Origin: DASRDZ01 sp035569495
GTDB lineage: Bacteria > Chloroflexota > Dormibacteria > Aeolococcales > Aeolococcaceae
Assembly: GCA_035569495.1 (NCBI GenBank)
Contig: DATMMX010000051.1
Location: 88,360 to 152,359 of the forward strand
Reading direction: 5' to 3'
DNA length: 64,000 nucleotides
Shown: positions 48,279-56,953 of the stretch, one piece after another
Layout: every line of letters starts with the position of its first letter
Numbering within the stretch: the stretch's first letter is position 1
Position numbers and translations under genes: made by a program
The notes under the pieces: model-generated
What the model saw: only the letters and a program-made list of their open reading frames with translations
What the model was told of the DNA's origin: nothing
The model's database searches: none

Positions 48279-49206
48279 GCGAGTTCGGGTCGAGTACGGC
48301 CAGATCGCAGCCGTCGCCGAGGTGACGCTGGAGGTCGACGCCGGTGAGATCGTCGCCCTGCTCGGCCCCAACGGCGCAGGCAAGACGACGCTGCTCAACA
48401 CCCTCGGCGGGCTGCTGCGCCCATCGGCGGGACGGGTGTTCTTCGACGGCCGCGACATCACCCGCATCCGCGGCGACCTGGTGGCCCGGCGCGGCATCTC
48501 GCTGGTCCCCGAGGGGCGGGGCATCTTCCCGGCGCTGTCGGTCGAGGACAACCTGCGCATGGGCGGCTACTGGGCGGGCGAGGAGTACGCACAGCGCTTC
48601 GACCGGGTGGTCGAGTATTTCCCCGTCCTGGCAGAAAGACGGCGGCAGCAGGCGGCGTCGCTGAGCGGCGGCGAGCAGCAGCAGCTGGCCATCGGGCGGG
48701 CGCTGATGTCGCAGCCGCGGCTGCTCATGCTCGACGAGCTGTCGCTGGGCCTGGCGCCGCGCGTGGTCGCCGAGCTGTTCGCCATCCTGCGCCGCATCCA
48801 CGCCGGCGGCACCGCGGTGCTGCTGGTCGAGCAGCAGGTGCCCCAGGCGCTGGCCCTGGCCCAGCGTGTCTACGTGCTGCAGCGCGGGCGGGTGGTGCTG
48901 AGCGGGACCAGCGCCGAGGTCGGTGCCGACGCCGCCGCCCTGAGCGCCGCCTATCTCGGTGACGGAGCGGCGCGCAAAGGCGAGCGACGTGACGCCGCCG
49001 CGCATGTCCGGCGCGACCAGGATCGTCTCGACATCGTGGAGCTGGAGACGCTGACGGTGCCGCTGTCGGTGCGCGACAAGCGCGCGTTGCAGGTGCTCGC
49101 CGACCGCACCGGCGAGCCCGCCGGCGCGCTGGTCGGCCGCCTGATCGCCGATCACGTCGCCGGCGAGCGCGACCGCACTGACGGCGCGCGCGAGGCGAGC
49201 GCATGA
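48259..49206 (+). CDS. livF: LivF ATPase fused to a C-terminal ribbon-helix-helix-like domain
   Basis: A 315-residue protein from GTG 48259. Residues 1-232 are a standard LivF ATPase: Walker A GPNGAGKT near residue 37, signature LSGGEQQQLAIGRAL, Walker B LLMLDELSLGL (Leu for the usual Pro after Glu) and switch segment LLVEQQV. Ordinary LivF ends near residue 235. Here about 80 more residues follow: a charged linker (KGERRDAAAHVRRDQD), then ETLTVPLSVRDKRALQV and GEPAGALVGRLIADHV, a strand-helix-helix pattern of ribbon-helix-helix (CopG/Arc-like) DNA-binding modules. The extension is in frame up to the stop, which overlaps the next start (ATGA). It might let the transporter ATPase bind DNA or dimerise. 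Confidence 0.9.
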   Translation: MPLLRAERVRVEYGQIAAVAEVTLEVDAGEIVALLGPNGAGKTTLLNTLGGLLRPSAGRVFFDGRDITRIRGDLVARRGISLVPEGRGIFPALSVEDNLRMGGYWAGEEYAQRFDRVVEYFPVLAERRRQQAASLSGGEQQQLAIGRALMSQPRLLMLDELSLGLAPRVVAELFAILRRIHAGGTAVLLVEQQVPQALALAQRVYVLQRGRVVLSGTSAEVGADAAALSAAYLGDGAARKGERRDAAAHVRRDQDRLDIVELETLTVPLSVRDKRALQVLADRTGEPAGALVGRLIADHVAGERDRTDGAREASA

Positions 49207-50831
49207 CCCGCCGCAGCCGCCGCCTGCTCGCCGCCGCCGCCGCGGTCGCCGCCCTGGCCCCGCTGGCCGCGCTCGGCCTGCCCCAGCCGACCCAGGCGGC
49301 GTCCCTCGACGCCTTCGCCGTGCGCGGCACCGGCGCGGGGGTGCGCGTCACCGTGCAGACCGGCTACTCCTTCGTGGTCGAGCCCGACGCCATGCTGCCC
49401 CGCGCCGACGCCTCGATCCAGGCCGACACCGTGCACGCGGTGGCCAGCCCGCTCGACCCCGGCGACTCCGTGGACGCCCTGCCCGGACTGGGCGTTCCCA
49501 CCGCCGAGCAGGACATCGAGTGGAGCGCCAGCAACGGGTGCTGCCCCGCGCCGTTCCCCACCTCGTTGCCACTGCCGCCTCCGCCGCCGCAGTTCGGGCA
49601 GGCGGTCGGCAGCGCCATCACCACCTACGTCGCGCCGTACAACCCGCTGCTCACCGCCCCCTACGAGCACGCGCAGGCGACGTACCCCAACGGCACCAGC
49701 AGCTCGGCGCAGCGCGCGGGCTTCCCGCCCGGCACCGGCGACGGCGTGCCGCCCGACTTCGACGACCTCAACGGCGTGATCAGCGCCCACAGCTCGACGG
49801 GCACCGTCCTCGCCGAGCAGGGTCACGGCAACGCGCGCGCCGGGGTGGGCAGCGCCATCTCGGTGCCCGCGCTGGGCCTGCGCGTGGGGCGGATCGACGC
49901 GCAGGTCGACGTGCGCGGCGGCGCCTCCGGCGCGGTCAGCCAGGTGACCACCACGTTGCACGACGTCGACCTGGGCACGCCGTCGCTGCCCGGCGTGAGC
50001 CTGCCGTCGCCGCCCACCGGCACGTCGGTACTGCACATCGGCCTTCTCGTGCTCACCGCCACCACCCAGCGCCCGGCGGGCGCCGACAGGGCGACGTCGC
50101 AGACCAGCCTGGAGGCGAGCGGAGTGACCGTCGCCGGAGTTGCCGCCAGGTTCGACCAGAACGGGCTCTCCCTGCAGGGCTCGCCCTCGCCGCTCAACGC
50201 GGTGGCCCAGCAGATCGTCGGCGCGCTCAACTCGCCGCAGTGCACGCCCACTCCACCGATCTCGTTGCCCGGCCTGGGCTCGACCACCTCGACGCCCTCG
50301 CTGCGCATCGGCCCGCCCACGCTGCAGGACCAGGTGGCCCACGGCGGCAACGAGGACACGGTCGGCATGACCGGGCCGACGCTCTGCATCGCCACCACCG
50401 CGCCCATCCCGGGCAGCGGCGGCTTGGCGGCGACGCCGACCATCTACACCGTCACCCTGGGCAACCTGAGCAGCAGCGCGTACGGCGTGTCCCTCCCGGC
50501 CGGATCCTCGAACCTGGCGTTCGCGCCAACCGTGTCCGATACCGGCGGGGCGTCGAGCGTCAACGCGGCGGGCATCGACACCGGCGCCGCCACCACGACC
50601 ACCACCGCACCGACCGTGGCGCCACCCCCGTCCACCGCGCCGCCGCCCCCGGCCGGTCGCAGCCTGTTCGCCACGCTCACCGGCGGCATCCTCAGCCGCC
50701 GTGTGGTGGTGCTTGTCGCCCTGCTCGCCGAGGCGGCGCTGCTTGGCACGCTGTGGACGAGCTGGCTGGCGTCGCGCCGCCCCCGCCCGCAGCCCGACGA
50801 GTCGCCGACCACCCGCATGGACCTGCTTTGA
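49203..50831 (+). CDS. Secreted, C-terminally anchored protein of unknown function within the Liv operon
   Basis: A 542-residue exported protein. Residues 1-31 are a signal peptide (LLAAAAAVAALAPLAALG, AQA-like cleavage). The mature part is beta-rich with repeated small blocks (VHAVASPLDPGDSVDALPG, VGRIDAQVDVRGGASG). A Cys-Cys pair and another Cys are spread through it. A Thr/Pro stalk (ATTTTTAPTVAPPPSTAPPP) leads to a membrane helix (VVVLVALLAEAALLGTLW) and an Arg/Pro tail. The ATG overlaps the livF stop as ATGA, and the binding-protein gene follows four bases after its stop, so it is co-translated with the transporter. It may be an extracellular accessory of substrate capture. No known domain seen. 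Confidence 0.85.
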   Translation: MTRRSRRLLAAAAAVAALAPLAALGLPQPTQAASLDAFAVRGTGAGVRVTVQTGYSFVVEPDAMLPRADASIQADTVHAVASPLDPGDSVDALPGLGVPTAEQDIEWSASNGCCPAPFPTSLPLPPPPPQFGQAVGSAITTYVAPYNPLLTAPYEHAQATYPNGTSSSAQRAGFPPGTGDGVPPDFDDLNGVISAHSSTGTVLAEQGHGNARAGVGSAISVPALGLRVGRIDAQVDVRGGASGAVSQVTTTLHDVDLGTPSLPGVSLPSPPTGTSVLHIGLLVLTATTQRPAGADRATSQTSLEASGVTVAGVAARFDQNGLSLQGSPSPLNAVAQQIVGALNSPQCTPTPPISLPGLGSTTSTPSLRIGPPTLQDQVAHGGNEDTVGMTGPTLCIATTAPIPGSGGLAATPTIYTVTLGNLSSSAYGVSLPAGSSNLAFAPTVSDTGGASSVNAAGIDTGAATTTTTAPTVAPPPSTAPPPPAGRSLFATLTGGILSRRVVVLVALLAEAALLGTLWTSWLASRRPRPQPDESPTTRMDLL

Positions 50832-50835
50832 GCCG

Positions 50836-52245
50836 ATGACCCTGTCCCGCGACAAGCTGTTCACCCTGATGCTCGCCGTCACCGTGCTGCTCACCCTGGT
50901 CTTCGGCGGCCTGGTGCTCGCCGACCTGCAGAACGCCCACAAGACGGTGACCACCGCGCTGGGCGGACCGGCGCTCAGCAACGGCGGCGCCGTCGCCGCC
51001 ACGGACAGCACGCCCACCGCCGCCCCCGGCGCGCAGGGTTCCGCCGTGGTGCACAGCAGCCTGCAGGCCGCGCCGAACAGCGCCGCCAACCCGGGCGTGC
51101 ACGGGGCCGCCCCCGCCGCCGTGCCCAACGCGGGCGTGCACGGCGGCGTCATCCGGGTCGGCTCGGTGATCACCCAGACCGGCCCGGGCCGCTCCATCCC
51201 CATGGCCAACGCCATCACCGCCTGGGCCAAGTCGACCAACGCGCACGGCGGCATCAACGGCTACAGGATCGAGCTCGACCTGCGCGACGACGGCGGCAAC
51301 GCCGACACCGGCGCCGCCGACTACCACGACTTCGCCGGCGGCGCCAACGCGGTGTTCGCCATGGTCGGCGAGTGCGCGCCGCCGACCGACGAGCAGATGG
51401 GCGGCTTCATCAACCAGAACCACCTGATCATGGTCGGCGAGTGCCAGGCGGCGCCGGACATGTACAGCAGCCCGTACATGTGGCTGGCCGGCCCCAACCC
51501 GTTCGAGAACGGCGAGCTCGGCGCCAAGCTGATGACCGCGCTGCAGCACTGGCCGCTCAACGGCGGCAAGGTGGCCCTGGTGTGCCTCAACGACCCGAGC
51601 ACCCAGGGCGTGTGCAACGGCGCCGCCCACCTCTACGGCCAGGGGAAACTGTGGAACGGCGCCCCTCAGGAAGAGGCCATCACCGACAACAACTACCAGC
51701 AGCTGATCACCCAGTGGTGCAGCGCCAACGTCACCAGCGTGCACCTGGTGCTCGAACCCGGCAGCACCCAGCGCTACCTCTACGCGGCGCAGAACCAGAG
51801 CTGCAACGGCAGGCCGTGGAACCCGCCCACCTTCCAGAACCTGGTCATCGACGACGGCGTCGCCCACTACGGCAACGCCGCGGGCATGATGATCGGCACG
51901 CCGTGGACGCCGCTCGACCAGACCGGCACGCCGGGCATGCAGCGCCTGACCAGCACGCTGCAGACCTACTACCCCGACGAGAAGGTCGACCTCTACGCGC
52001 AGACCGCCTGGTCGTACTGCCTGCTCTTCGAGCACGCCGTGCAGATGATGGGCAGCAACGTCACCAAGCAGAACCTCATCGACACCCTCAACGCCATCCA
52101 CAACTGGGACAACGGCCTCGGCGCGGTGGAGAACTACTCGCCCAGCCAGCACGACGGCGACGTCAAGAACTGGCTGATGCAGCTCAAGAACCCCGGCGAC
52201 AACTGGCAGATGGTCAGCGCCGGCGGCCCGGTGCGCCTGCAGTAG
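50836..52245 (+). CDS. Membrane-anchored Liv-type substrate-binding protein (second system)
   Basis: A 469-residue receptor. Helix 8-30 (LFTLMLAVTVLLTLVFGGLV) has no lipobox. A linker of about 75 residues with repeated NPGVHGAA / NAGVHGG follows, and the type-1 binding fold begins at GGVIRVGSVITQTGPG. The linker repeat is unlike the Ser/Gly linker of the first system. Cysteines are at VGECAPP, GECQAAP, VCLNDPSTQGVC and others, likely disulfides outside. Ligand unknown. It is last in the operon livHMGF-secreted protein-SBP; usually the binding protein comes first. It converges with the dehydratase gene. Confidence 0.9.
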   Translation: MTLSRDKLFTLMLAVTVLLTLVFGGLVLADLQNAHKTVTTALGGPALSNGGAVAATDSTPTAAPGAQGSAVVHSSLQAAPNSAANPGVHGAAPAAVPNAGVHGGVIRVGSVITQTGPGRSIPMANAITAWAKSTNAHGGINGYRIELDLRDDGGNADTGAADYHDFAGGANAVFAMVGECAPPTDEQMGGFINQNHLIMVGECQAAPDMYSSPYMWLAGPNPFENGELGAKLMTALQHWPLNGGKVALVCLNDPSTQGVCNGAAHLYGQGKLWNGAPQEEAITDNNYQQLITQWCSANVTSVHLVLEPGSTQRYLYAAQNQSCNGRPWNPPTFQNLVIDDGVAHYGNAAGMMIGTPWTPLDQTGTPGMQRLTSTLQTYYPDEKVDLYAQTAWSYCLLFEHAVQMMGSNVTKQNLIDTLNAIHNWDNGLGAVENYSPSQHDGDVKNWLMQLKNPGDNWQMVSAGGPVRLQ

Positions 52246-52258
52246 CCCGCCGCGGCGG

Positions 52259-53200
52259 TCAGCCGACCAGCCGAGCCCACTCCCGGGGCTCGATGTTGCG
52301 GCCACTGACGACACAAACAGTGCCCTCGTCCTCACCCAGCCCGAGCTGGAAGGCGCCGGCCACCGAGAGCGCGCCGGTCGGCTCGGCGTAGATGCCGCTC
52401 ATCGCCAGCAGCTTCATCGCGGCGATCACCTTGCGGTCGTCCACCGCGATGACCTCGTCGACGCGGCGCTGCACCACCGGGAAGGTCAGCGCGCCCGGCG
52501 TCTGCACCCGCGCCCCGTCGCAGATGGTGCGCGGCAGCGGCACCTCGACGCGCTGACCCGCCAGGCGCGAGAGCACGGTGTCGTTGCCGTCGAGCGGCTC
52601 GACGCCGATCACGCGGACACCGTCGCCAAGCCGTCCGCGTACCGCGGTCGACACGCCGGAGATCAGCCCGCCGCCGCCCACCGGCACGACCACGCAGCGC
52701 AGCGACGGCAGGTCCTCGACCACCTCCAGCCCCACCGTGCCCTGGCCCGCCATCACCAGCGGGTCGTCGTACGGCGGCACGTAGGTCAGGCCCTGCTCGT
52801 CGGCGACGGCCAGCGCGGTGCGGTTGCGCGCCGACGTCCCCGGAGGCGAGTCGACGATGCGCGCGTCCAGCGCCTCGATGGCGGCGCGCTTGAAGGGCGT
52901 GGCGTCCGGGGTCATCACCACCACGCAGCGGATGCCCGCGCGCGCCGCGGCCAGCGCCAGGGCACGGCCGTGGTTGCCCGAGGAGCCGGTGACCACGCCG
53001 CGGGGCGCCAGCGCGGCGATGGCGTTGCTGGCGCCGCGCAGCTTGAAGGAGCCGGTCTCCTGCAGACCTTCGCACTTGAGCCACAGCGGCGTACCCGCGA
53101 GGGGCAGCAGCGGGGTGCGCATGACCATGCCGGCGATGCGCGCCGCCGCGGCCTCGACGTCGTCGAGCTCGACCGCCAGCCGGTCCGCCGCCGTGCTCAG
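52259..53200 (-). CDS. Threonine/serine dehydratase-like PLP enzyme
   Basis: A fold-type II PLP enzyme of the IlvA/TdcB/serine-racemase family. PLP lysine in SFKLRGASN, SSGNHGRALALAAA for the substrate, GGGGLISGV for the phosphate, and the end SGRNIEPREW are all present. The first ATG is at 53128, but in-frame sequence upstream (VELDDVEAAAARIAG) is the normal N-terminus of this family. No ATG/GTG/TTG precedes it before the neighbouring stop, so I place the start at a CTG at 53200, overlapping the stop of the small gene as CTGA, with AGGA ahead. It deaminates threonine or serine to 2-oxo acids. If the start is 53128 the protein has 289 residues. Confidence 0.85.
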   Translation of the reverse strand: MSTAADRLAVELDDVEAAAARIAGMVMRTPLLPLAGTPLWLKCEGLQETGSFKLRGASNAIAALAPRGVVTGSSGNHGRALALAAARAGIRCVVVMTPDATPFKRAAIEALDARIVDSPPGTSARNRTALAVADEQGLTYVPPYDDPLVMAGQGTVGLEVVEDLPSLRCVVVPVGGGGLISGVSTAVRGRLGDGVRVIGVEPLDGNDTVLSRLAGQRVEVPLPRTICDGARVQTPGALTFPVVQRRVDEVIAVDDRKVIAAMKLLAMSGIYAEPTGALSVAGAFQLGLGEDEGTVCVVSGRNIEPREWARLVG

Positions 53201-53331
53201 CCCTGGGTTTCCTGCGGGGTCGGGGTCGCGCCGGTGCGCGCCGCGAGCTTCTTGGCCTGCTTGGCCTTGGCAGCCGCGCTGGGCTTCTTCGCCTGCTTCT
53301 TGGGCGCCCCGCGGTGCTTCTCACCACCCAT
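53197..53331 (-). CDS. Tiny Lys/Ala-rich basic protein
   Basis: A 44-residue frame starting at ATG 53331 with a strong GGAGG site seven bases ahead. Residues 8-31 have KK pairs and Ala (PKKQAKKPSAAAKAKQAKK), then a Thr/Pro tail. It looks like a small DNA- or RNA-binding peptide or a histone-tail-like sequence. Its stop overlaps the putative CTG start of the dehydratase gene, so it may be translationally coupled to it. No known family. Confidence 0.55.
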   Translation of the reverse strand: MGGEKHRGAPKKQAKKPSAAAKAKQAKKLAARTGATPTPQETQG

Positions 53332-53430
53332 CGTCCTGCCTCCGCCGCGCCCCAGTCGGTGACCGGCGGCGGCGCGGGAGAGCCACCGGTCACCGCACAT
53401 GGTGCCAGCCCGAGGGGCGCTCGTGGTCGG

Positions 53431-54798
53431 TCAGACGTGGGCGACGCTGCCGCCGCTGGCCCCTCGGCGCGAGAGGGAGTCGATGCTCACCGAGACCAGC
53501 AGGACGAAGCCGGTGACGATGAACTCCCACTTCACGTCGAGGCCGAGCAGGAACATGCCGTTGTAGATGCCGCCGATGACCAGGCCGCCGAGGACACCGT
53601 GGATCGCCTTGCCGCGGCCGCCGAACAGGCTGGTGCCGCCGATCACCGCGGCCGCCACCGCGTACAGCGTGTCCTGGCCGCCGTTGACGTTGTTGGACAG
53701 GCCGTCGAGGCGCGAGGCGTAGAGCAGCCCGCCGATTCCCGCGGTGAGCGAGCAGAGGGTGAACGCCCAGGTGCGGATCCTCGCCACCGGGATGCCGGCG
53801 CGCCGGGCCGCCTCGGGGTTGCCGCCGATGGCGTAGACGTAGCGGCCGAAGCGGGTGCGCTGCAGCAGGATCATCCAGGCACCGAGGACGACCAGGATGA
53901 TGGGGATGAACCACGGCACCCCGGAGACGTTGCCGAAGGCCGCCCGGTTGACGCTGCAGATGCCCACCAGGGCGATGCCCACCGCCGCGATCAGGGCGAT
54001 CTTGAGCAGGGTGAGGCTGGCCGGCGGCGCGACCAGCCCGCTGGCCCTGCGCCGCGAGTCGCGCAGCCAGAGGCCGAGGCCCACCCCGGCCACCAGCAGC
54101 CCCATCGCCACCCAGCTCACCGCGGCGTCGATGGTGCCATTCATCAGGTTGTGGAGCATGCGCAGGTTGTCGCCGGGACCGTTCAGGCTCGGGTAGCCGG
54201 AGAACGGCCCGATCAGCAGGATGAAGAGCAGCACTCCGTTGGCCACCAGCAGACCCGCCAGGGTGACGATGAACGAGGGGAGGCGAAACCGCGTGATCAG
54301 CGTGCCCTGGGCGGCGCCCCACAGCGCACAGGCCAGAAGGCCGACGGCGATGCCCAGATACCACGGCCAGTTGGCCGTCTGCGGCTCCACCAGCTGGATC
54401 GTGATGATCGCGCCGACGGGCGCCACGAAGCCGATCGAGAGATCGATCTCGCCAAGCAGGAGCACGAAGATCTCGGCCATGCCGAGAACCATGTAGAAGG
54501 CGCTCTGCTGGAGGAGGTTGACCAGGTTGTCCGCACTGAGGAAGACACGGCCTGGGCTGATCAGCTCGAAGACGACGCTGATCACGACCAGCCCGGCGAT
54601 GACGGGGAGCACGCCGCTCTCGCCGCTGCGCAGGCGGACCAGCCAGGCCCTCAGGTAGTCGCCGAGCGACTGCGCCACCAGCTCCGGCGGGATGTCGAGG
54701 ACCGCCTCGGCGCTGATGTCCTGGGGTGTCTCGCCCGCGATACCCGCGCCGGGCTCCACTCGGGGGGCGGTCGCGGGGTCGTTCCTGAGCTCGGTCAT
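53431..54798 (-). CDS. Sugar-type ABC transporter permease (RbsC/XylH-like)
   Basis: A 455-residue permease of the monosaccharide branch. A cytoplasmic N-terminal stretch of about 55 residues precedes ten or so helices. Motifs AEIFVLLLGEIDLSIGFVAP and GGNPEAARRAGIPVARIRTW are the XylH/RbsC family blocks, and AVIGGTSLFGGRGKAIHGVLGG is the conserved loop. It starts with ATG overlapping the ATPase stop (ATGA). It would form the pore for a pentose or similar sugar with the ATPase and binding lipoprotein upstream. Substrate not certain. Confidence 0.92.
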   Translation of the reverse strand: MTELRNDPATAPRVEPGAGIAGETPQDISAEAVLDIPPELVAQSLGDYLRAWLVRLRSGESGVLPVIAGLVVISVVFELISPGRVFLSADNLVNLLQQSAFYMVLGMAEIFVLLLGEIDLSIGFVAPVGAIITIQLVEPQTANWPWYLGIAVGLLACALWGAAQGTLITRFRLPSFIVTLAGLLVANGVLLFILLIGPFSGYPSLNGPGDNLRMLHNLMNGTIDAAVSWVAMGLLVAGVGLGLWLRDSRRRASGLVAPPASLTLLKIALIAAVGIALVGICSVNRAAFGNVSGVPWFIPIILVVLGAWMILLQRTRFGRYVYAIGGNPEAARRAGIPVARIRTWAFTLCSLTAGIGGLLYASRLDGLSNNVNGGQDTLYAVAAAVIGGTSLFGGRGKAIHGVLGGLVIGGIYNGMFLLGLDVKWEFIVTGFVLLVSVSIDSLSRRGASGGSVAHV

Positions 54799-55601
54799 GG
54801 CTGGCTGCGCTCCGCCGGGGCGAGCCCGGCCTCCTGGCCGTTCCGGCCGGCGGTGCCCGTGGTCATGTACTCGACGACGCGCTGCCGGTCCAGGTCGGAG
54901 ACGCTCGCCTGCACCACCATGTGACCAAGGTAGAGCACCGCGATGCGGTCGGCGATGGCGAAGACGTCGTTGAGGTTGTGGGAGATGACGATGACGGCCA
55001 GGCCGCTGTCGCGCAGGCGCCGTATCAGGGCGAGCACCATGCCCGTCTGGACCACGCCGAGGGCGGCGGTGGGCTCGTCGAGAATGACCAGCTTGGAGTG
55101 CCACATCACCGCCTTGGCGACGGCGACCGACTGGCGCTGCCCTCCGGACAGTGAGCCCACGGGCTGGCGGATCGAGCGCACCGTGGTGACCCGCAGGTCG
55201 CTGAGCGTCTGCGCGGCGGTGCGCTCCATGTCGTCCTCGTCGAGCAGGCCGCGGCGCAGCCGCTCCCGACCCAGGAACATGTTCTGGACGATGTCGAGGT
55301 TGTCGGCGAGGGCGAGGTCCTGGTAGACCGTCTCGATGCCCAGCCGCGACGCCTCGCGCGGGCTGTGGATGTGGACCGGGTGGCCCTCCCAGAGCATCTG
55401 GCCGCGGTCGGGCTGATGGATGCCGGAGATGGTGCGGACCAGCACCGACTTGCCGGCGCCGTTGTCCCCGCACAGCGCGGTGATCTGGCCGTGCGGGACG
55501 TCCAGGTCGATGTCGGTGAGCGCCTGGACGGGGCCGAAGTGCTTGCTCACGCCGCGAAGCTGGAGCAGCGGCTGGCCCGCCGTCGTCGTCGTGTCAGACA
55601 T
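54795..55601 (-). CDS. Sugar-type ABC transporter ATP-binding protein (single ATPase domain)
   Basis: A 268-residue ATPase. Walker A GDNGAGKS near residue 40, signature SLSGGQRQSVAVAKAV, Walker B LVILDEPTAALG, switch VIVISHNLND. Most monosaccharide importers of this branch have a fused two-domain ATPase of about 500 residues; this one has a single domain, as in the FrcA-type systems. The ending NGQEAGLAPAERSQP overlaps the permease start by four bases. It lies 86 bases after the binding-protein gene with a strong hairpin between. Confidence 0.92.
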   Translation of the reverse strand: MSDTTTTAGQPLLQLRGVSKHFGPVQALTDIDLDVPHGQITALCGDNGAGKSVLVRTISGIHQPDRGQMLWEGHPVHIHSPREASRLGIETVYQDLALADNLDIVQNMFLGRERLRRGLLDEDDMERTAAQTLSDLRVTTVRSIRQPVGSLSGGQRQSVAVAKAVMWHSKLVILDEPTAALGVVQTGMVLALIRRLRDSGLAVIVISHNLNDVFAIADRIAVLYLGHMVVQASVSDLDRQRVVEYMTTGTAGRNGQEAGLAPAERSQP

Positions 55602-55633
55602 CTTCCCTCGCTCCGGGGGCTGCGATCGGAGAT

Positions 55634-55664
55634 GACGCCGCCGCGCGCGGTGCGCGGCGGCGTC
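55634..55664 (-). repeat. Strong intercistronic hairpin
   Basis: A perfect 13-bp stem GACGCCGCCGCGC/GCGCGGCGGCGTC with a 5-base loop lies between the binding-protein stop and the ATPase start. No T-run follows, so it probably stabilises or limits the message (high binding protein, low ATPase), as is common in such operons. Confidence 0.65.
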
Positions 55665-55687
55665 CGGAATCTATGGTGCTGTTGCCG

Positions 55688-56953
55688 CTACGGTGTGATG
55701 CCGGCGGCCGAGCAGGCGGCGGCGCCCGCCGCGCTGCACAGTGCGGTGGTGTCGACGAACTTGTCCTTGATCACGGTCGCGTTCATGTTGGACGACGTGA
55801 CCCAGACCGGGGTCAGCAGCGACGCGGGCTGCGCGCTGCCCGAGACGCCCGTCGGGGGAGTGGTGGTGCCGTTGAGCAGCGCCGTGGGCGGGGTCGCCCC
55901 GGCGCGGAGGACGGTCGCCAGCGCAACGGCGTCCTGGGCTTCGAGGTAGACCGCCTTGTAGACGGAGCCGCACTGGTAGCCCTGGAGCACGTTGGTCATG
56001 CCCTGGAGGGTGGCGTCCTGGCCGGTGGTGGGGATCTTCTTGGCGGCCACGCCCTTGTTCTTCAGCACCGTGATCACGGCGTTGCCGAGACCGTCGTTGG
56101 CCTCGACGGTCGCGTTGATCTCGGGATGGGCGGTGAACTGCTGCTGGAAGATGGTGCCGCCGGTGGCGTTGGTCCAGCCCGGGGTGATCTGGTCGCCGAC
56201 CAGCTTGTACCCCTTGGTGTTGGTGGTCCCGGCCGGCTCGGGCGTGGTCTGGTTGCCCCAGATCACCGAGTTGTAACCCTGGGCGAAGGAGACCGCGTTG
56301 GGATCGGTGTCCTCACCGCCGTCGAGCGTGAACACCTGCGGGTTGGCCACGTTCCACGCCGTCACGCAGTCGATGAACCCCTGGCCGATCAGCTTGCCGA
56401 CCTGAACGTTGTCGAAGCTGACGTAGTACGTGTTGGTGCCGGTGAAGGTGGCGCGGTCGTAGCTGATCGTCTTGACGCCATGCGACTGCGCGTACGACTG
56501 GATCGACGCGCCCACCGTGCTGTCGAGGGGATCGAAGACCAGCACCGTGGCCCCGAGGGTGATGTCCGCCTGGGCATCGGCGAGCTCGGTGGCGTCGCTG
56601 CCCTGGGCGTTGTCGATCTTGAACTGGGACGAGGAGTAGCCGGCCTGCTGGAAGGCCTTGGTCAGGTAGGGAGCGTCGTAGTTGACGTAGCGGGTCGACG
56701 ACGTGGTGTCGGGCAGGATCACCCCGACCAGCCCCTTGCCCGCGGCCTGCAGGCTCTTCAGCGAGGCCATCGCCGAGAAGCTGCTGTCGAACGACGACAC
56801 CGACAGATTGGACGGCACGGACGCCCCGCCCGAGGACGAGGAGCTGCTGGTGGTGTTGTTGCTGTTGCCGCCACACGCGGCGAAGCTGAGGATGGCTGTG
56901 CCGCCGACGGCGACCAGCAACGCCGAGCGACCACGAGTACGTCTACTGTCCAT
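55688..56953 (-). CDS. Sugar-binding lipoprotein of ABC importer
   Basis: A 421-residue receptor. The signal peptide (ALLVAVGGTAILSF) ends with lipobox FAAC, so it is a lipoprotein; a Ser/Asn/Gly-rich spacer follows. The type-1 binding fold starts at GKGLVGVILPDTTSSTRYVN, with VLVFDPLDSTVGASIQSYAQ and ISYDRATFTGTNTYYVSFDN as xylose/ribose receptor-like blocks. Cysteines CVTAWNV, YQCGSVY and the last two near the C-terminus may pair. The start is ATG 56953 (MDSRRTRGRS), GGAG seven bases ahead. It is first in the operon with the ATPase and permease downstream. Confidence 0.92.
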   Translation of the reverse strand: MDSRRTRGRSALLVAVGGTAILSFAACGGNSNNTTSSSSSSGGASVPSNLSVSSFDSSFSAMASLKSLQAAGKGLVGVILPDTTSSTRYVNYDAPYLTKAFQQAGYSSSQFKIDNAQGSDATELADAQADITLGATVLVFDPLDSTVGASIQSYAQSHGVKTISYDRATFTGTNTYYVSFDNVQVGKLIGQGFIDCVTAWNVANPQVFTLDGGEDTDPNAVSFAQGYNSVIWGNQTTPEPAGTTNTKGYKLVGDQITPGWTNATGGTIFQQQFTAHPEINATVEANDGLGNAVITVLKNKGVAAKKIPTTGQDATLQGMTNVLQGYQCGSVYKAVYLEAQDAVALATVLRAGATPPTALLNGTTTPPTGVSGSAQPASLLTPVWVTSSNMNATVIKDKFVDTTALCSAAGAAACSAAGITP

